Below the pieces are notes generated by a model. That model was not told the origin of the DNA. It searched no databases and saw only the letters and a list, made by a program, of their open reading frames with translations. From assembly GCA_004380135.1 (NCBI GenBank), contig QXCR01000045.1:62001-126000 (forward strand): a stretch of 64,000 nt of DNA. Reading direction: 5' to 3'. The DNA is from Stemphylium vesicarium. Taxonomy: Eukaryota > Ascomycota > Dothideomycetes > Pleosporales > Pleosporaceae. The position numbers were made by a program, and so were the translations under genes. Shown piece by piece: positions 21,895-33,047 of the stretch; the first letter of the stretch is position 1, and the number at the start of each line of letters is the position of its first letter.

Positions 21895-22699
21895 ATGATG
21901 GCGACCGACGAATCCCCCATCCAATTCTTTGATATCGCTTCCGGCCCACCAAAACGCTGCTATGCCCCCAATCCATGGAAAACACGGTGCGACCCGATCC
22001 CCAATACCTCAGCGCTCATTCACTAACGTATATCACAGGTACGCTCTCAACATAAAAGCCGTTCCATACAAAACACAATGGGTCGAGCTCCCTGACGTGA
22101 AATCAACACGCATCGCCCACAACGTAGATCCCGTGCGCAAGTTCCCCGACAACAACGACTTCTACACGCTTCCCATGATCCACGACACCGCAACATCGAC
22201 CTGGATTGGAGATTCCTTCGACATAGCCGTGTATCTCGATGAAAAGTATGCCGGAAGCGGTAAAACGTTATTCCCACCACACACCATCGGCGTCCATCGC
22301 GTATTCAACGCCCACGTCGACGCAATGTTCACGCGCCACGTCCAACTCTGCTTCCAGCACATGCCGCTGAACCCGGAGTCGGCGGCGCAAACGAGACAGG
22401 AGTTCGCGGATCGTATGCGTATGGAGGACTGGAGGCAGCTTTGTTTGGAAGGGGAGGCGAGGGAAAAGGCTGTCCAAGCTTTTGAGGCGGAACTGGAGGA
22501 TTTCGCTAAGATGTGGCGGTATGGGGATCAAGGCCCGTTTTTGGAGGGTGAGAAGATGAGCTATGCAGATGTTATGGTAGCGGCTTGGTTGCAATTTTTC
22601 AAGGCAACGGTTCCGGAGTGGGAGAGCATTCAGAGGTGGCAAGGGGGTAGGTGGAAGAGATTGCTTGAGGCCTTGGAGCCGTGGGCAAAGCAGGGATGA
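21895..22699 (+). CDS. Glutathione S-transferase family protein
   Basis: Two exons, 21895-21986 and 22039-22699, with a 52-bp intron (GTGCGA...CACTAACG...CACAG), encode 250 residues. ATG occurs twice in tandem at 21895 and 21898, and either may start the protein. The N-terminal thioredoxin-like domain shows NPWKTRYALNIKAVPYKT across the splice and LPMIHDTATSTWIGDSFDIAVYLDEKY near residues 79-105. The latter corresponds to the cis-Pro and Ser-Asp glutathione-binding elements (P-M-I and D-S-F). The helical C-terminal domain ends in FLEGEKMSYADVMVAAWL, the conserved N-capping/GST_C pattern. The family conjugates glutathione or reduces dehydroascorbate or disulfides. The substrate is unknown. No signal peptide, so cytosolic. 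Confidence 0.85.
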
Positions 22700-22827
22700 G
22701 TGGGATGGATGTTTGAAGATATACCTGCAAGTGATGGCATGGCCTGGAATGGTTTACATTTCCAGGATACCATGCTAAAACTCAGGGCTATTGATGGAAT
22801 CTTACTAATGCCAATTGCTGAATCGCA

Positions 22828-23781
22828 TTACCCACGCTTCATTCCTCGCACGACCCACAATGGATCGAGGTGATCTGGAAGATGTGGTGAGCGTATGAGG
22901 ACTGTCCCTTGATCATCTGTGACACGCATCCCGTTGTCATCTCTTGCACATACATCTACGATTTCCACATTCTTCCAGCCCGCGAAGTGAAGGTAGTCTA
23001 GAATGTCAATACTCGCTTGATCGAAAGGCAAGGAATTGAACTCACCACCGACAAACTCCAGTCTCGACCGTTCATCCAGCATCAACCATCTCCTCACTAC
23101 CTTGTTTGGAAAGCAACGGTTACTGATAACCAGATGGACCGTCCCTCCTTCCTTGGTCGCCTCCAGCAACCTCTTACAAATCTCGAGCGGTTCCTTCAGG
23201 TAATCCACACTGACCACACAAGTCGTAGCATCAAACTGCATTTCCTCGCCTTGCCACCCAGCCCTAACATCATGCGGTGGCACATTCAGATCTAGCACCC
23301 TCCATCTCTCTTGCTTTCCCTGGAACACCTCATTCAACGTCACCTCTTCCGCATTCAGGCCGACGCCGAAAACCTGCAGGTCGCCTTTCTGTATCGCTCC
23401 TTTGATTGATAAAGGGTAGAAAGACTTCCAGCTGGTGCACATATCCATGATGGCACCTGATCGAGGTAAAACTGTATCGTAGTATTGTGTCAATCGCGCA
23501 ATGGCAGGGTCGTCGATATGCGTCACGAGCCGAGGTTGCGAGTAGAAGGCTGCATCGGCGTTTTCGTCATAGCGTTGGAAATCCGTGGGAGTGTAAGGCC
23601 AGGTCTCGTACTTGGGGGTATACTGTGTGGATGGGAAAGCGGTGCTAGAGGAAGCCATTGTTGCAGCGGTGAAACCGGAGAAGAAATTGAATGGGATGCG
23701 GGTGCGGTTAAGTGAGGAGTATGTGCGCCATGGGGTCGCGAAGGTTGGACGAAGGGTGCGGATGTAGCGAGAAAGAGACAT
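22828..23781 (-). CDS. SAM-dependent methyltransferase-like protein, probably mitochondrial
   Basis: Intronless, 317 residues from the ATG at 23781. A longer frame reaches 23919, but the MSLSRYIRTLRPTFATPWRTYSS start gives a typical Arg-rich presequence and is preferred. The core resembles a class I methyltransferase without a classical glycine motif: AIMDMCTSWKSFYPL takes the place of motif I, GVGLNAEEV follows the second strand, and CVVSVDYLKEPLEICKRLLEATKEGGTVHLVISN gives the motif-III/IV-like region. FAGWKNVEIVDV near the C-terminus is the last strand pair. Similar proteins occur in plants and bacteria without a known substrate. The stop at 22828 lies 128 bp from the convergent GST stop. 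Confidence 0.75.
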   Translation of the reverse strand: MSLSRYIRTLRPTFATPWRTYSSLNRTRIPFNFFSGFTAATMASSSTAFPSTQYTPKYETWPYTPTDFQRYDENADAAFYSQPRLVTHIDDPAIARLTQYYDTVLPRSGAIMDMCTSWKSFYPLSIKGAIQKGDLQVFGVGLNAEEVTLNEVFQGKQERWRVLDLNVPPHDVRAGWQGEEMQFDATTCVVSVDYLKEPLEICKRLLEATKEGGTVHLVISNRCFPNKVVRRWLMLDERSRLEFVGGEFNSLPFDQASIDILDYLHFAGWKNVEIVDVCARDDNGMRVTDDQGTVLIRSPHLPDHLDPLWVVRGMKRG

Positions 23782-24160
23782 GGAGCGATTTCTAGGAGGG
23801 AAGTAAACGCCTAATTTGGTGCGAGGGCAGGCGCGTCTAGGGAGGTGCAATATCGATGGGTTGATGACGTCAAGACACACGAGTTCACGTGATGACGTGC
23901 AGAAGCCCTTTCCACACACACATGTCTAACGCGAATGCTTTGGCGAACCTAGGAGGATTAGCATGAGGGAGTCGCTAGATAAGGGTTTTGCGCGACCAAC
24001 AATGGCAGCAATGCAGTTTCCATGCAGCTACGGGTCACCAATTCCGAACCATCGGAATACCTGTTCCGAACCTGCGAGCTGACCTGTGCAGCATAAAGTC
24101 AGTCAGCGTTGGCACAATCAGGATACACTTGTTGCGAAATCTCACATTGGAGATTTCATA

Positions 24161-24852
24161 ATGTCAACGATTCTCACAACAGCAAGGTTGGTCTTCAAAG
24201 ACACCCAAGCCCGACAGAAAGCAATCGATGCATTCCACAAGATCATCGAATTCACCACGTCTCAAGAGCCGGATGTCTTGCAATATGTATGCGCAATACC
24301 AAAAGATGATATCGAACGTAATGAGATATACATGATTGAGGAGTGAGTTTACTGTCCCGGAATGAGAAGCTAGTAATGCTGATGTCATGTAGATACGCGA
24401 ATCAAGCAGCAAGCGATGCACACTTAACGACGAAGCCTGTGCAAGATCTCATATCTTTGTTTACATCTGGAGACATACTCTCGCAATCTCCCGAGGTGCA
24501 TAATTGTCCGATTGTTGCGAAGAAAACATCAGAACCCCCGCTCATGGTTTCGTCAAACCCTGCGATCGTCCTCCTGAACATCATTCGGGGACCTAGGACA
24601 GCGATGAATGCCAATGAACATTGGGCAAGATATGCTGAGGAAGCGATATTTGCAATCAAGGCTCTTAATGTCTTCCTGGTGGTTGAAGATAAGGACGAGA
24701 AGAGCACGCGGGTGGAGTGTGTGTTGCAAGACTGGGACGCTTTCGCAGAGCTGCGGAATACAATGGCAATAGACGTAAATGTTTCTATTGATGTCATCAA
24801 TATCGTGCCTATCGATGGGTTCATTGGCCGCGAAGAAAAGAGCAGGTTGTAG
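24161..24852 (+). CDS. ABM-domain (dimeric alpha/beta-barrel) protein
   Basis: Exons 24161-24342 and 24393-24852, joined over a 50-bp intron (GTGAGT...CATGTAG, phase 2), encode 213 residues. Residues 1-80 follow the antibiotic-biosynthesis-monooxygenase pattern: a first strand with ILTTARLVFKD, a helix (ARQKAIDAFHKII), then QYVCAIPKDDIERNEIYMIEEYANQAASDAHLTT. A second, more diverged half (residues 110-180) again has strand-helix-strand elements (IVLLNIIRGP, HWARYAEEAIFAIKAL, VFLVVEDKD), so it may be a fused duplicate of the fold. Such proteins are often small cofactor-free oxygenases or accessory proteins. No function can be assigned. An ATG at 24086 in the same frame would add 25 residues without extending the domain. 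It is divergent from the methyltransferase-like gene. Confidence 0.75.
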
Positions 24853-25728
24853 ATGGTCACCTGCCCGGAGCTTGTGCCATCAGCAAAAGTTCCCCAAGTT
24901 CGAATTCGATACTCCTTCTATCTTTCGATTATCTTCCCTGTTCATGGGTTTGATATCTTGTTTGAGTAATCCACATCTCGAGCCAGAGGTCGTGGACGGG
25001 CAACACTGCTTGACCGCTATTTCCCCTACACAATCGTCGCTGACCGTAGATGTACACCCAATAGTCTCCCAAATCGGCTCTTGTGACTCCATGAATACCG
25101 ATTCTGGGGAACAGTGTAGTATTCCACCACCCGAAAAGACGGCATGGCTGGAACATAGTGTTAGCAAAGACATTGCGAAACTTTGTGACAACAAAGGCTT
25201 TATTGAAGACGAGAACATGATCAATTGGTCTGGCTAGCTCAGATTCGGAATGTGCAAAAATAACTGTGTCGCTTGCCCGTGTGTATGTGATATCGATGCG
25301 AGGACGCGCCATCTGTATGTAATTTCCTGCGGGCAAAGGCCTTGAAGGTGGTAGAAGTCTCGACGCCTGGGCACTAAGATTGCTAAAGAAGACTCTCGCC
25401 TGCATTATCGTTAGCCACGACGCAAAGTGGTCCATTCTCGGCTACAATACCTGTAGCGCAGAAGCAGAACTTCCAAGTAAGAAGCAACTCCGCAGACACT
25501 ATTGTCTGATTTCAAAGAACGACCTTGGCCGAAGTGCGGCGCTCAAGTATCGATCGAGTACTGAAACGCGAAGCCGGAGGAGAGAGCCAGAGATCTATTG
25601 TCCTTGAAGCTCCGTCGTGTTCTACCCAGCATTTTAGTCGCCGAGGTGAGCTTGGTCCACGATACATGCGATAACCTGGACTTCGAGTAACCTCCGGCCA
25701 GCTGATGTTGTGATTGATGGTTTGGCAG
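24853..25728. other. Intergenic region with one doubtful minus-strand ORF
   Basis: Between the ABM and F-box-like genes. A minus-strand frame with a true ATG (25435 down to 24929, 168 codons) has fairly protein-like composition (for example IDHVLVFNKAFVVTKF and GDYWVYIYGQ) but I recognise no family. A plus-strand frame overlaps it. Neither is supported well enough to call a gene. Confidence 0.3.
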
Positions 25729-26880
25729 CTATAACCCGTCGATCTCGAAATGAGCCACCCTCGGTGAGAATTCACCTAGAGCATACTTAGCTCGAAGTTC
25801 GATCGCTAGGAAAGACCCAAAGACGGATAAAGATTCCAGATGTACCGCGACTTCGGCGATATCATGGCAGAAAATGCGGTGAAAATACAGGCAGAGGGCT
25901 TGGAAAGAAAGGGAATGCTGACATACCTTGTTCCATTCAAGCTCGTTTACTGTCAGCAAATCTTCAAACCCGCCATCATAGGTTTCCGACGTCATTTCCA
26001 AGGCTACGTGTCTTGCATGCATCTTTTCTTGGCAATCTCCCCTCTTCAGTCCATCCCTAGCCCTTAGTATCAACGACTCTTCGAGTTTCTTCAATAACCA
26101 TGTACCCTTTGGATTCCCTGTCGCTATTTGACCATCACACCACTCGTGCAATGCATTGGAATAGCGCGTGCTCTGGTTATTGCTCCACATGTTCGCCACA
26201 AGCAAGGTGTCGTAAACAACAGATCGATTGCAATCAGCTTCCATAACTGCAAAGGCCACTGTTTCTAGGTTTGCTGGTCTACCGAGACGCCGGTTATGAT
26301 TGAATAACTCCACTGCCTCCAGGTTTTGTTCGAGAATAGCTTCCTTCCTGCCTTGAATCGCTGCTTGTGCGGTGTCAGGATCATGCCAGTCGACGCTCAT
26401 GCTTGTCATCCATAATAAGAATCGCAGAAACTCGATCTTGCTGCTGGACCATGGACCTCGCAGTAATTTCCGGGGGATCCGGCCTTTGACGAAGGCAAGA
26501 CGCGGCAGATGACTCCGAGAAAAGACCATTTTTGTCGCGTTGTCGAAATTTGGGGGCCACTGAGCGTCGAAACAGCCTTCCTCTGGTTTTCGGTCACAAA
26601 AGCAGCCTTTGCTTCCGAATCGTCGCAGGCACCAAGACTTGAGAAATGCCCATGTCATGCATTTAGATGCAAATATGAACGTTTGCGCGGAAGACTGCCG
26701 GGTGCGTTCACCGTGTACTCCTGTTAGATAGTAGTTGCAGGTAGAGTTGTAGATGTATTCGGACGAGAGCCGTGCCGCGATATAGGGAGATGACTGCAAC
26801 AGTGCAAGATTGTGGCCCGATTCGATGAAAATCGGTTGGAGCAGCTCAACAGGGAGACGCTCGATCGACGCTAGGCCCAT
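25729..26880 (-). CDS. Fungal F-box-like protein
   Basis: Intronless as drawn, 383 residues from the ATG at 26880 (MGLASIERLPVELLQPIF). The start is set by this ATG because the frame upstream begins with TTG. The N-terminal ERLPVELLQPIFIESGHNLALLQSSPYIAARLSSEYIY has the LP-x-E-L-L pattern of fungal F-box-like proteins, which in proven cases recruit targets to SCF ubiquitin ligases. The remainder is Trp- and Cys-rich (SKGCFCDRKPEEGCFDAQWPPNF) with no named domain. A GTATGT donor-like site near 25924 (ELEWNKVC) raises the possibility that the last ~65 residues are replaced by a spliced exon. Function is unknown. Confidence 0.65.
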   Translation of the reverse strand: MGLASIERLPVELLQPIFIESGHNLALLQSSPYIAARLSSEYIYNSTCNYYLTGVHGERTRQSSAQTFIFASKCMTWAFLKSWCLRRFGSKGCFCDRKPEEGCFDAQWPPNFDNATKMVFSRSHLPRLAFVKGRIPRKLLRGPWSSSKIEFLRFLLWMTSMSVDWHDPDTAQAAIQGRKEAILEQNLEAVELFNHNRRLGRPANLETVAFAVMEADCNRSVVYDTLLVANMWSNNQSTRYSNALHEWCDGQIATGNPKGTWLLKKLEESLILRARDGLKRGDCQEKMHARHVALEMTSETYDGGFEDLLTVNELEWNKVCQHSLSFQALCLYFHRIFCHDIAEVAVHLESLSVFGSFLAIELRAKYALGEFSPRVAHFEIDGL

Positions 26881-27597
26881 GCTGACTGGGAATGTCGCAG
26901 GCAGCAATCGAAATCTAGCGTTAAAGGGTGAGATTTTGTAGCAGAAATAGTTCTAGGAGGCCTTGGATAAAAGCAAAAGAGGTCAGAAACAAACAAATAC
27001 GTGTTATTGTAGCCCGTAAGAAGAGGTGCGAAGTGTTCGGCCATTGTTAAACCGACGAGGCAGGCGCACATGCCGCGTTGCCCATTAGGGTATTCCCCTC
27101 ATTACCCCACACGGAACTAGCGCATCCTCCATCCCAAATGGGCAACGGGCGTAACCTCGGGCTCCCAGCCTCCCTGTGCCGCAATGCATCCCACCCCACC
27201 TAATTCACCGACAACACGCACTTTCGCACATACAGGGACCTCGCTTCACTGATAGCCCATGTAGGCTGTCCCAGTCCCGCACTCAAAACCGTCGTACTTC
27301 GCTGGGATTGTTAGTATAACCACGGTGATGCGAAGAGATACTCGTCCATGCGACACAAAGTAGGTGAACATCCGTTTCGTACAGTAAAGTACTATGCGTC
27401 GGCAATCTCAGCTTCGCATGCAGTCAGGCTTGCATTGGTGCTAAACTATCGTGAATGCACGCGCGAGAAGTGAGCATAATGATCGCCCCCGTAATTTGCA
27501 CCCTCAAGAGGATTACAGCTCAACCCACAGAACAATGAAGTATGCATATTCGCTCGCAACGTGAATGCCGCCAAAATAATGTTTACCCCATCCCACC
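26881..27597. other. Intergenic region, nothing recognised
   Basis: Upstream of the F-box-like gene. AC-rich and C-rich stretches (27,060-27,250) without an open frame of note. Confidence 0.4.
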
Positions 27598-28070
27598 TTC
27601 CTAGGCCTGCCCACCGAGATTCGCAACCATATTTATCGCCTCTGCACACCTATCGGCTGCTCCACCAAGCAATATCATGGACTTTATCTGTCCTGCAAGC
27701 AGGTGATACTGGAGTTTGAATGAGAGTCCTCAGATTTTGCACGAAGGTTCTGAAGAAGATGAGCAGCAGGCGGATCGATATCGGGTTACCACAGAGGTTT
27801 CGGGATATGGAGGTTCTCACTGTAGTGTTAAGGAGGTCGCCCGAATACTATCCCACAAGCCTTTTGTCTCCATACGAATACTCGATATACATGTTAAGGG
27901 AGAAACGGTTTCACAATCGGTGCGGCGTTAGGTGGGACTTTGTACGATCTTTTATCTACCTAGGTATGAAAGCATCTCTCTCGAAGACCGCTATGCCCGA
28001 ACTTCGAGTTGCATTTATCAGTAGATGGTACACATCGCTATCGGGAATTTTCAGAAGGAATCTGAATTAG
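27598..28070 (+). pseudogene. Relic of an LPxEIRNxIY-type fungal gene
   Basis: The frame beginning at 27598 reads FLGLPTEIRNHIYRLCTPI, the N-terminal signature of a large fungal family of F-box-like proteins. It continues to a TGA at 27721-27723. Skipping one base there, the adjacent frame continues as MRVLRFCTKVLKKM... RFRDMEVLTVVLRRSPEYYP and runs to 28070. The simplest reading is a one-base deletion near 27720 in an already truncated gene, because no start codon precedes the first segment and no conserved C-terminus follows. Function is unknown. Confidence 0.55.
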
Positions 28071-28774
28071 GTCTCCACCCCAATCTGCGCAATGGCATCT
28101 GAAAATACATTCTTCTGTGAATCGCGATTGGTCGACAAAATTCCGTGCGATGAGCGAATATGAACACCATCCAAACGACAGATGACTTGCCTAGAACTCA
28201 TAGATCCCTTGGCATGTGTCAGCCACCGTGTGGGCCTCAGGGTATATGACCCAGGTTCCATCCCATCTCTCACTCACTCCAGGCTAGCACGTACGAGGCT
28301 TAGCGCCCACAACGCTAGCTGGCAGAGATATATAGATCTCAGTTCCCGTAGCACAATACAACACGATTCACCACATGTTCTATCCTAGTACTACTGACAG
28401 CATGAAGCGGTTCACATAGCCCGAAGTGTTCGTTCTCCACTCTACCGTCGGCTTGGGATTCATGGCCAAAACGTCGCTACTTGCTGTTGAGCCCAGCCTG
28501 TAACTCGACCGCCCACATGGCACAACTGTACATGTTCTTAGATAATGGCGATGACAGGTAGGTCGCAGTTACACGGCTGAAATGCGTTGGGCTTGGGTTA
28601 CCATCCGGCCTTACAACGGACATAGGTCTAACACCAACGTCAGTCTCCAGACACTAGCGTCTTCGGAGCTGCCCTATCTCCGTCCGGTGATCCCCGCACC
28701 TCCAACCGGCCTCCATCATTATACATTGCCCCCATCTCAGCAAGCCGTTTACCGACGTCTAGGCATTCTTCACA
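28071..28774. other. Intergenic region, promoter side of the dehydrogenase gene
   Basis: 700 bp without a recognisable gene or repeat. The open frames here are short and lack family resemblance. Confidence 0.4.
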
Positions 28775-29915
28775 ATGGCGGATCTTGATCCCAGTAGTCT
28801 GTTCGACGTCAAAGGTCTGGTGGCCGTGGTGACGGGTGGAGGAACCGGTAAATCTTACGCGGCCTAAAGGCATGTATCAGACTGACTGATTTACAGGTAT
28901 CGGATTGATGATTACTCAAGCACTAGAGGCGAACGGTGCAATCGTATACATTCTCGGGCGACGACAGGAGGTTTTGGAAAAGGCAGCGACTACAGCAGTA
29001 AGCATTCTCATCTCAATATTCGGTCTTGCATTGCCCAACCTCAAAATCCCTTTCTTTTCCATATTTGCCGTTCATTTAGCCTGAAGGGCCAATCACATCA
29101 GCACGGAGAGTCACCGGCGGATTCTGACCGATCCGTGTAGAGACACGGCAACATCCACATCTTCCGAGCTGATGTGACTTCGAAATCGGACCTCTCTGCA
29201 GCGGTAGATCACATTGCCTCGAAATCGGGCTACGTCAACCTCGTAGTTGCCAATTCTGGAATCACCGGTCCGACTCTTCGCGGTCTAGATAAAGGTGCAT
29301 CCTTGAGGGAGTATCGCAACCATTGCTGGAACTGGGACGCAGACGAGTTCAACCAAACCTTCGCTCTCAATACCACCGCTGCCTTCTTTACTGTTATCGC
29401 CTTCCTTGAATTACTGGATAAGGGCAATAAGGCTGGCAATGTCGAGCAGAAGAGCCAAGTGATCTGTGTAAGCAGCGCCGGCGCTTTCAGCCGTCTACCG
29501 ATGGCGGGCCATGCGTATGCTGGATCGAAAGCCGCAATTATTCATATCATGAAACAGTTGGCGACCAGTCTGGTCCCTTACGACATTCGTTCAAACGTTC
29601 TTGCACCGGGAAGTATGTAATAATCTGACTGATTCATATCGTTTGATGAGCTTCGGAATGTAGCCATCTTCCGTTAGCATCGAGGACGATCTGAAAGCTT
29701 ACTGACGATACGCAGTGTATCCGAGTGAGATGTCCGCGAACATTTTAACGCAAGAAGTCTGGCCAAGGGACTTCATTCCCGCACAAAGGGCTGGGAACAT
29801 CAAGGATATGGCGGGTGTTTTGTTGTTCCTCACTAGCAGAGCTGGAGGATATGTTAATGGGAATGTATTGTTGACAGATGGAGGTCGATTAAGTATCTTG
29901 CCTGCGACGTATTAA
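28775..29915 (+). CDS. Short-chain dehydrogenase/reductase
   Basis: Four exons, 28775-28847, 28897-28997, 29141-29612 and 29716-29915, encode 281 residues. The introns are 49, 143 and 103 bp, all GT-AG. NAD(P)-dependent oxidoreductase of the classical SDR family. The cofactor motif TGGGTGIG spans intron 1 (residues 20-27), followed by ILGRRQEVLEKA, where the two Arg suggest NADP. Next come FRADVTSKSDL, NLVVANSGITGP, and the catalytic Ser in QVICVSSAGAF with the Y-x3-K motif in HAYAGSKAAI. The C-terminal DMAGVLLFLTSRAGGYVNGNVLLTDGG is the usual substrate-loop exit and final strand. The substrate cannot be read from sequence. No organelle signal, so probably cytosolic. Confidence 0.9.
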
Positions 29916-30425
29916 TACCTAGCTGTTAGCTGCAAAGATGTCGATGAAACCATATCTGCTATGACGATGTTCTGGCGACTTTGAATGGCAACAAGCTAAA
30001 CTTCGCATGGTACTCTACTGATAAAATATTCTAATATGATTGTACATAGGGAGGATTATTTATAGTGGTGACGTTGGCATGGCTTGTATTGATTCCATTT
30101 TAAAATCATTGGCGTCTTGATAGGACGAAGGGCGAGTAACGCATGATGATGTATTACTCCGGAGAGAAGCAGAAGGTTCGTTTGGGGAGAATGGATCCCG
30201 GTTACACCTCACGTTGGTGCTAGTGCTAGTGCGGTTAAGTTCGAACCAGTTCCGAGAAGCCATCTGGCCCCGCACGTTCTCCCATCTTTTTCCGCAGCAG
30301 TTTTACCACCTCAGATGGTGACTGATGTTTTCTCATATTATTCTCTTGTTCTTATGTGTTGACATATGACTTCCTTTTCATGCACCCCAATCATGCAGCC
30401 TCTGTGCTCCGTCCTCTCGTGCCAC
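29916..30425. other. Intergenic region, nothing recognised
   Basis: 500 bp between convergent genes, A/T-richer near 29,990-30,060 as expected of 3' UTRs. No gene seen. Confidence 0.4.
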
Positions 30426-31205
30426 TCAAATACCGTGTTCAATCCAGGCCCGTTTGATGCGATACCAGACCTTGACTTTGACCGTTTTCGGTTCAGTCAG
30501 TGGGTAGTTGAACCCCAGTGCAGGCCAAAACTGCAGGTTTGGTAAGTCGAGTCTTACTGGGCTCTCGTCATCTTGGTTCGAGTTCCAGAATTTCTTTACA
30601 TAATTCTCGATGATGATCCCCATAACGTTAATTGGATAACGACTTGCTGCATCTTTTCCACGAACGATACGTGTCAAGAACACACCCTGGTCAAGAAAGA
30701 GGTTGCCTTGCGTTGACACTACTCCAAACCTAGCACATGTGTAATCTATCTTTAGATCAGGGTGCTTGATGCAACAGTTAGACAACTGAAGCATCACCAT
30801 TTTCCTTTTCAGTACATTGTAAGTGGCTCCATCGGGGCCAGTCCATATTATTTTGACGTTGCGAAACCAAGTTGCCTTCTTTTTAGTGCAAGTCGCAAGG
30901 AGATTGGCAAACGACTCTGCGCTGTAGAACAGGAGATTATTGGTTTGCACCTCAGTACCAGCAGTCTCCCAGTACAGTTGGTGGCAGATATACTTTATCT
31001 GGTTGAAATCGTCTACCCGGTCTCTGAGGCAATCGGTAAAGTATGGGCTGAGTTTAGGCACGTCTTCGTGGAAGGCAATTATTTCGTCCGAGGTAAGAGC
31101 GTATTCGTATATGCGATTGCGCAGCTCGCCAGGCAGTCTCAATAGAGGGCTCGAGGACTAAGTATTATCGAGAGCATGTTGTTCCATGTCAGGTGCGGCG
31201 GACAT
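30426..31205 (-). pseudogene. LPxELRNxIY-family gene with an early in-frame stop
   Basis: Reading from an ATG at 31205 (MSAAPDMEQHALDNT) the frame meets TAG at 31158-31160. It then continues in the same frame as SSSPLLRLPGELRNRIYEYALTSDE and on for about 240 codons to 30426. The LPGELRNRIYEYAL signature marks the large fungal F-box-like family. Upstream, a good intron (GTAAGTTTG ... ATACTAATTTCCGCAG) lies 5' of the ATG. A TAG could come from CAG by one C-to-T change. Alternatives are that TAG is an intron acceptor (AATACTTAG) used with an upstream exon, which would rescue the gene, or translation from a later start. I favour a recently disabled gene but am not certain. Confidence 0.55.
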
Positions 31206-31893
31206 CGTTTGCAAATTGGCTGATGACTGCGGAAATTAGTATATGGGGTAAATCGCAACGAGGCGCGTCATCGCTACAGCATTTTCAAACTTACCTTGGT
31301 AGGTATGTTCTCGCGTTCTGTTTGATACGACTGACATGAGAGAAGGAACAGTTAAGTATGCTTCGCAGGCGTTCAGTAGGCGCTCGAACTTTTATTACCT
31401 TCTCTGTACCATGGTTGCCATTCTTGGCATAATTCCAGCATCGCTGTGTCCAATTATCGAAACCCATCAACTTTTTTTTCGTTAGTTGCCTTTGAGGATG
31501 TCGTCAAGCGCACGCAGACTTAGAGCAGGGAAGAAACCGAGAATTCAAAGTGAATTGATGCCAGTCTAAAGCGGCGCTTCAAGGTTATTCACTCACGTGG
31601 GCAGCCGCGGATTCGGCATTCGCAGTGTGTTGCTCCCGAGCCAACGAGCAGCAGTATAGTTCAGACATGACTCGTGCATGCCGTGGTGTCGCTCAAGACT
31701 TAGTCATGGTGGTGCAAAGCGGTGTTATTGGAAAGGGCGATGACGATCGCTGCAGGCGGGTGCCAGGGTCTAAGACGCATGACATCGTGGCATCAAGCCC
31801 ACGCAATAATCCTCCATCGTGGAGCCTCGGCCGCTCCTTACACAGTTACAAGGTGAATCGCAGCCGCGTGTGCCTTAATGACACAAAATCGCG
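31206..31893. other. Intergenic region between divergent genes
   Basis: It includes a probable 5'-UTR intron of the minus-strand gene (about 31225-31295) and the promoter of the secreted hydrolase. No further gene recognised. Confidence 0.4.
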
Positions 31894-33047
31894 ATGTTGA
31901 AAGTGAACGTCCTAACACTGGCACTGTTTGCCCTCCTTTGCGCTGCTGAGTGGGGCCATCGCATAGAGCAAGCATCGCACCGCGAATACTTCTTCGTTGG
32001 CGGTGAATATGCGAATTTAACAGTGAGTAACCGCAAGGATGATAGAGTGAGCTGACGGCTGCAAAGCTCGGGAATCTGACAGCACAATACATGATCAACC
32101 AGATTTATGTCGAGAAGCTCACTCCCACCAGCCCGACTCAAGAAACCCCCATTATCTTCATTCACGGAAACGGGCAAACAGGCACCAACTTCCTCAACAC
32201 CCCTGACGATCGACCAGGCTGGGCGTCTTTCTTCCTGTCCCACGGCTACACCGTCTATCTAAGCGACCAGCCTTCGCGCGGTCGCTCACCGTGGTTTCCC
32301 GAACTTGGATCGATGTCCATCGCCAACACTCTGCAGGTCGAAAACCAGTTCACATCAATTGCGTCATACGATATCTGGCCGCAGGCCAAACTGCATACGC
32401 AATGGCCCGGTACAGGTAAAGTCGGTGATCCCGTCTTCGACGCCTTTTACGCCACGCAGATCCAACGACAAACTGACAGTCTGATCTCGGAAGCGCAAAA
32501 CGCAAAGGCGTACACGGCGCTTCTGGATAAAATTGGTGCGGCGCATGTCATCACGCATAGTCAAGCTGGCGCATATGGATGGCGCATTGGAGATCTGCGG
32601 CCGCACCTGACGAAAAGTATAGTCGCGCTCGAACCTTCAGGACCCCCGTTCGTGAACCAGATCATTGCGTCAGGTCCCGCACGACGTTGGGGCGTCACGG
32701 ATCTTGAGGTTCAATATCAGCCGCCTGCTGGACCCAACGCGACGGATGTCCAAACTGCGGTCTTGCCGGCAAAAGATGAGAATCACACTGAATGCGTTGT
32801 GCAAGCGGAGCCGGCGAAGAGACTCGCCAACTTGGCGGGCATTCCGGTCTTGGTGGTGACGGCGGAGGCGAGCTATCATGCGGCTTATGATCACTGTACT
32901 GTGGGGTATTTGAGACAGGCGGGGGTTGAGGTGGAGCATCTCGAACTGGGGGAGGAGGGTATTCATGGAAATGGACATATGTTTTTCATGGAGAGTAATA
33001 ACCTTGAGATTGCTGACAAGGTATTGGGATGGTTGCGGGAACATTAA
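31894..33047 (+). CDS. Secreted alpha/beta hydrolase
   Basis: Exons 31894-32022 and 32067-33047, joined over a 44-bp intron (GTGAGT...GCTGAC...GCAAAG), encode 369 residues. MLKVNVLTLALFALLCAAEWGHR is a signal peptide, so the protein is probably exported. It is followed by REYFFVGGEY and MINQIYVEKLTP, the typical entry to a fungal secreted alpha/beta-hydrolase family. The oxyanion strand is PIIFIHGNGQTGTNFL near residue 65-80, with YLSDQPSRGRSPW after it. The nucleophile elbow is THSQAG, with Ser after His and Gln where the common motif has Gly, as is usual in this family. The acid and the catalytic His are expected in VTAEASYH and GIHGNGHMFF near the C-terminus. Substrate (ester, lactone or other) is unknown. 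Confidence 0.85.
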
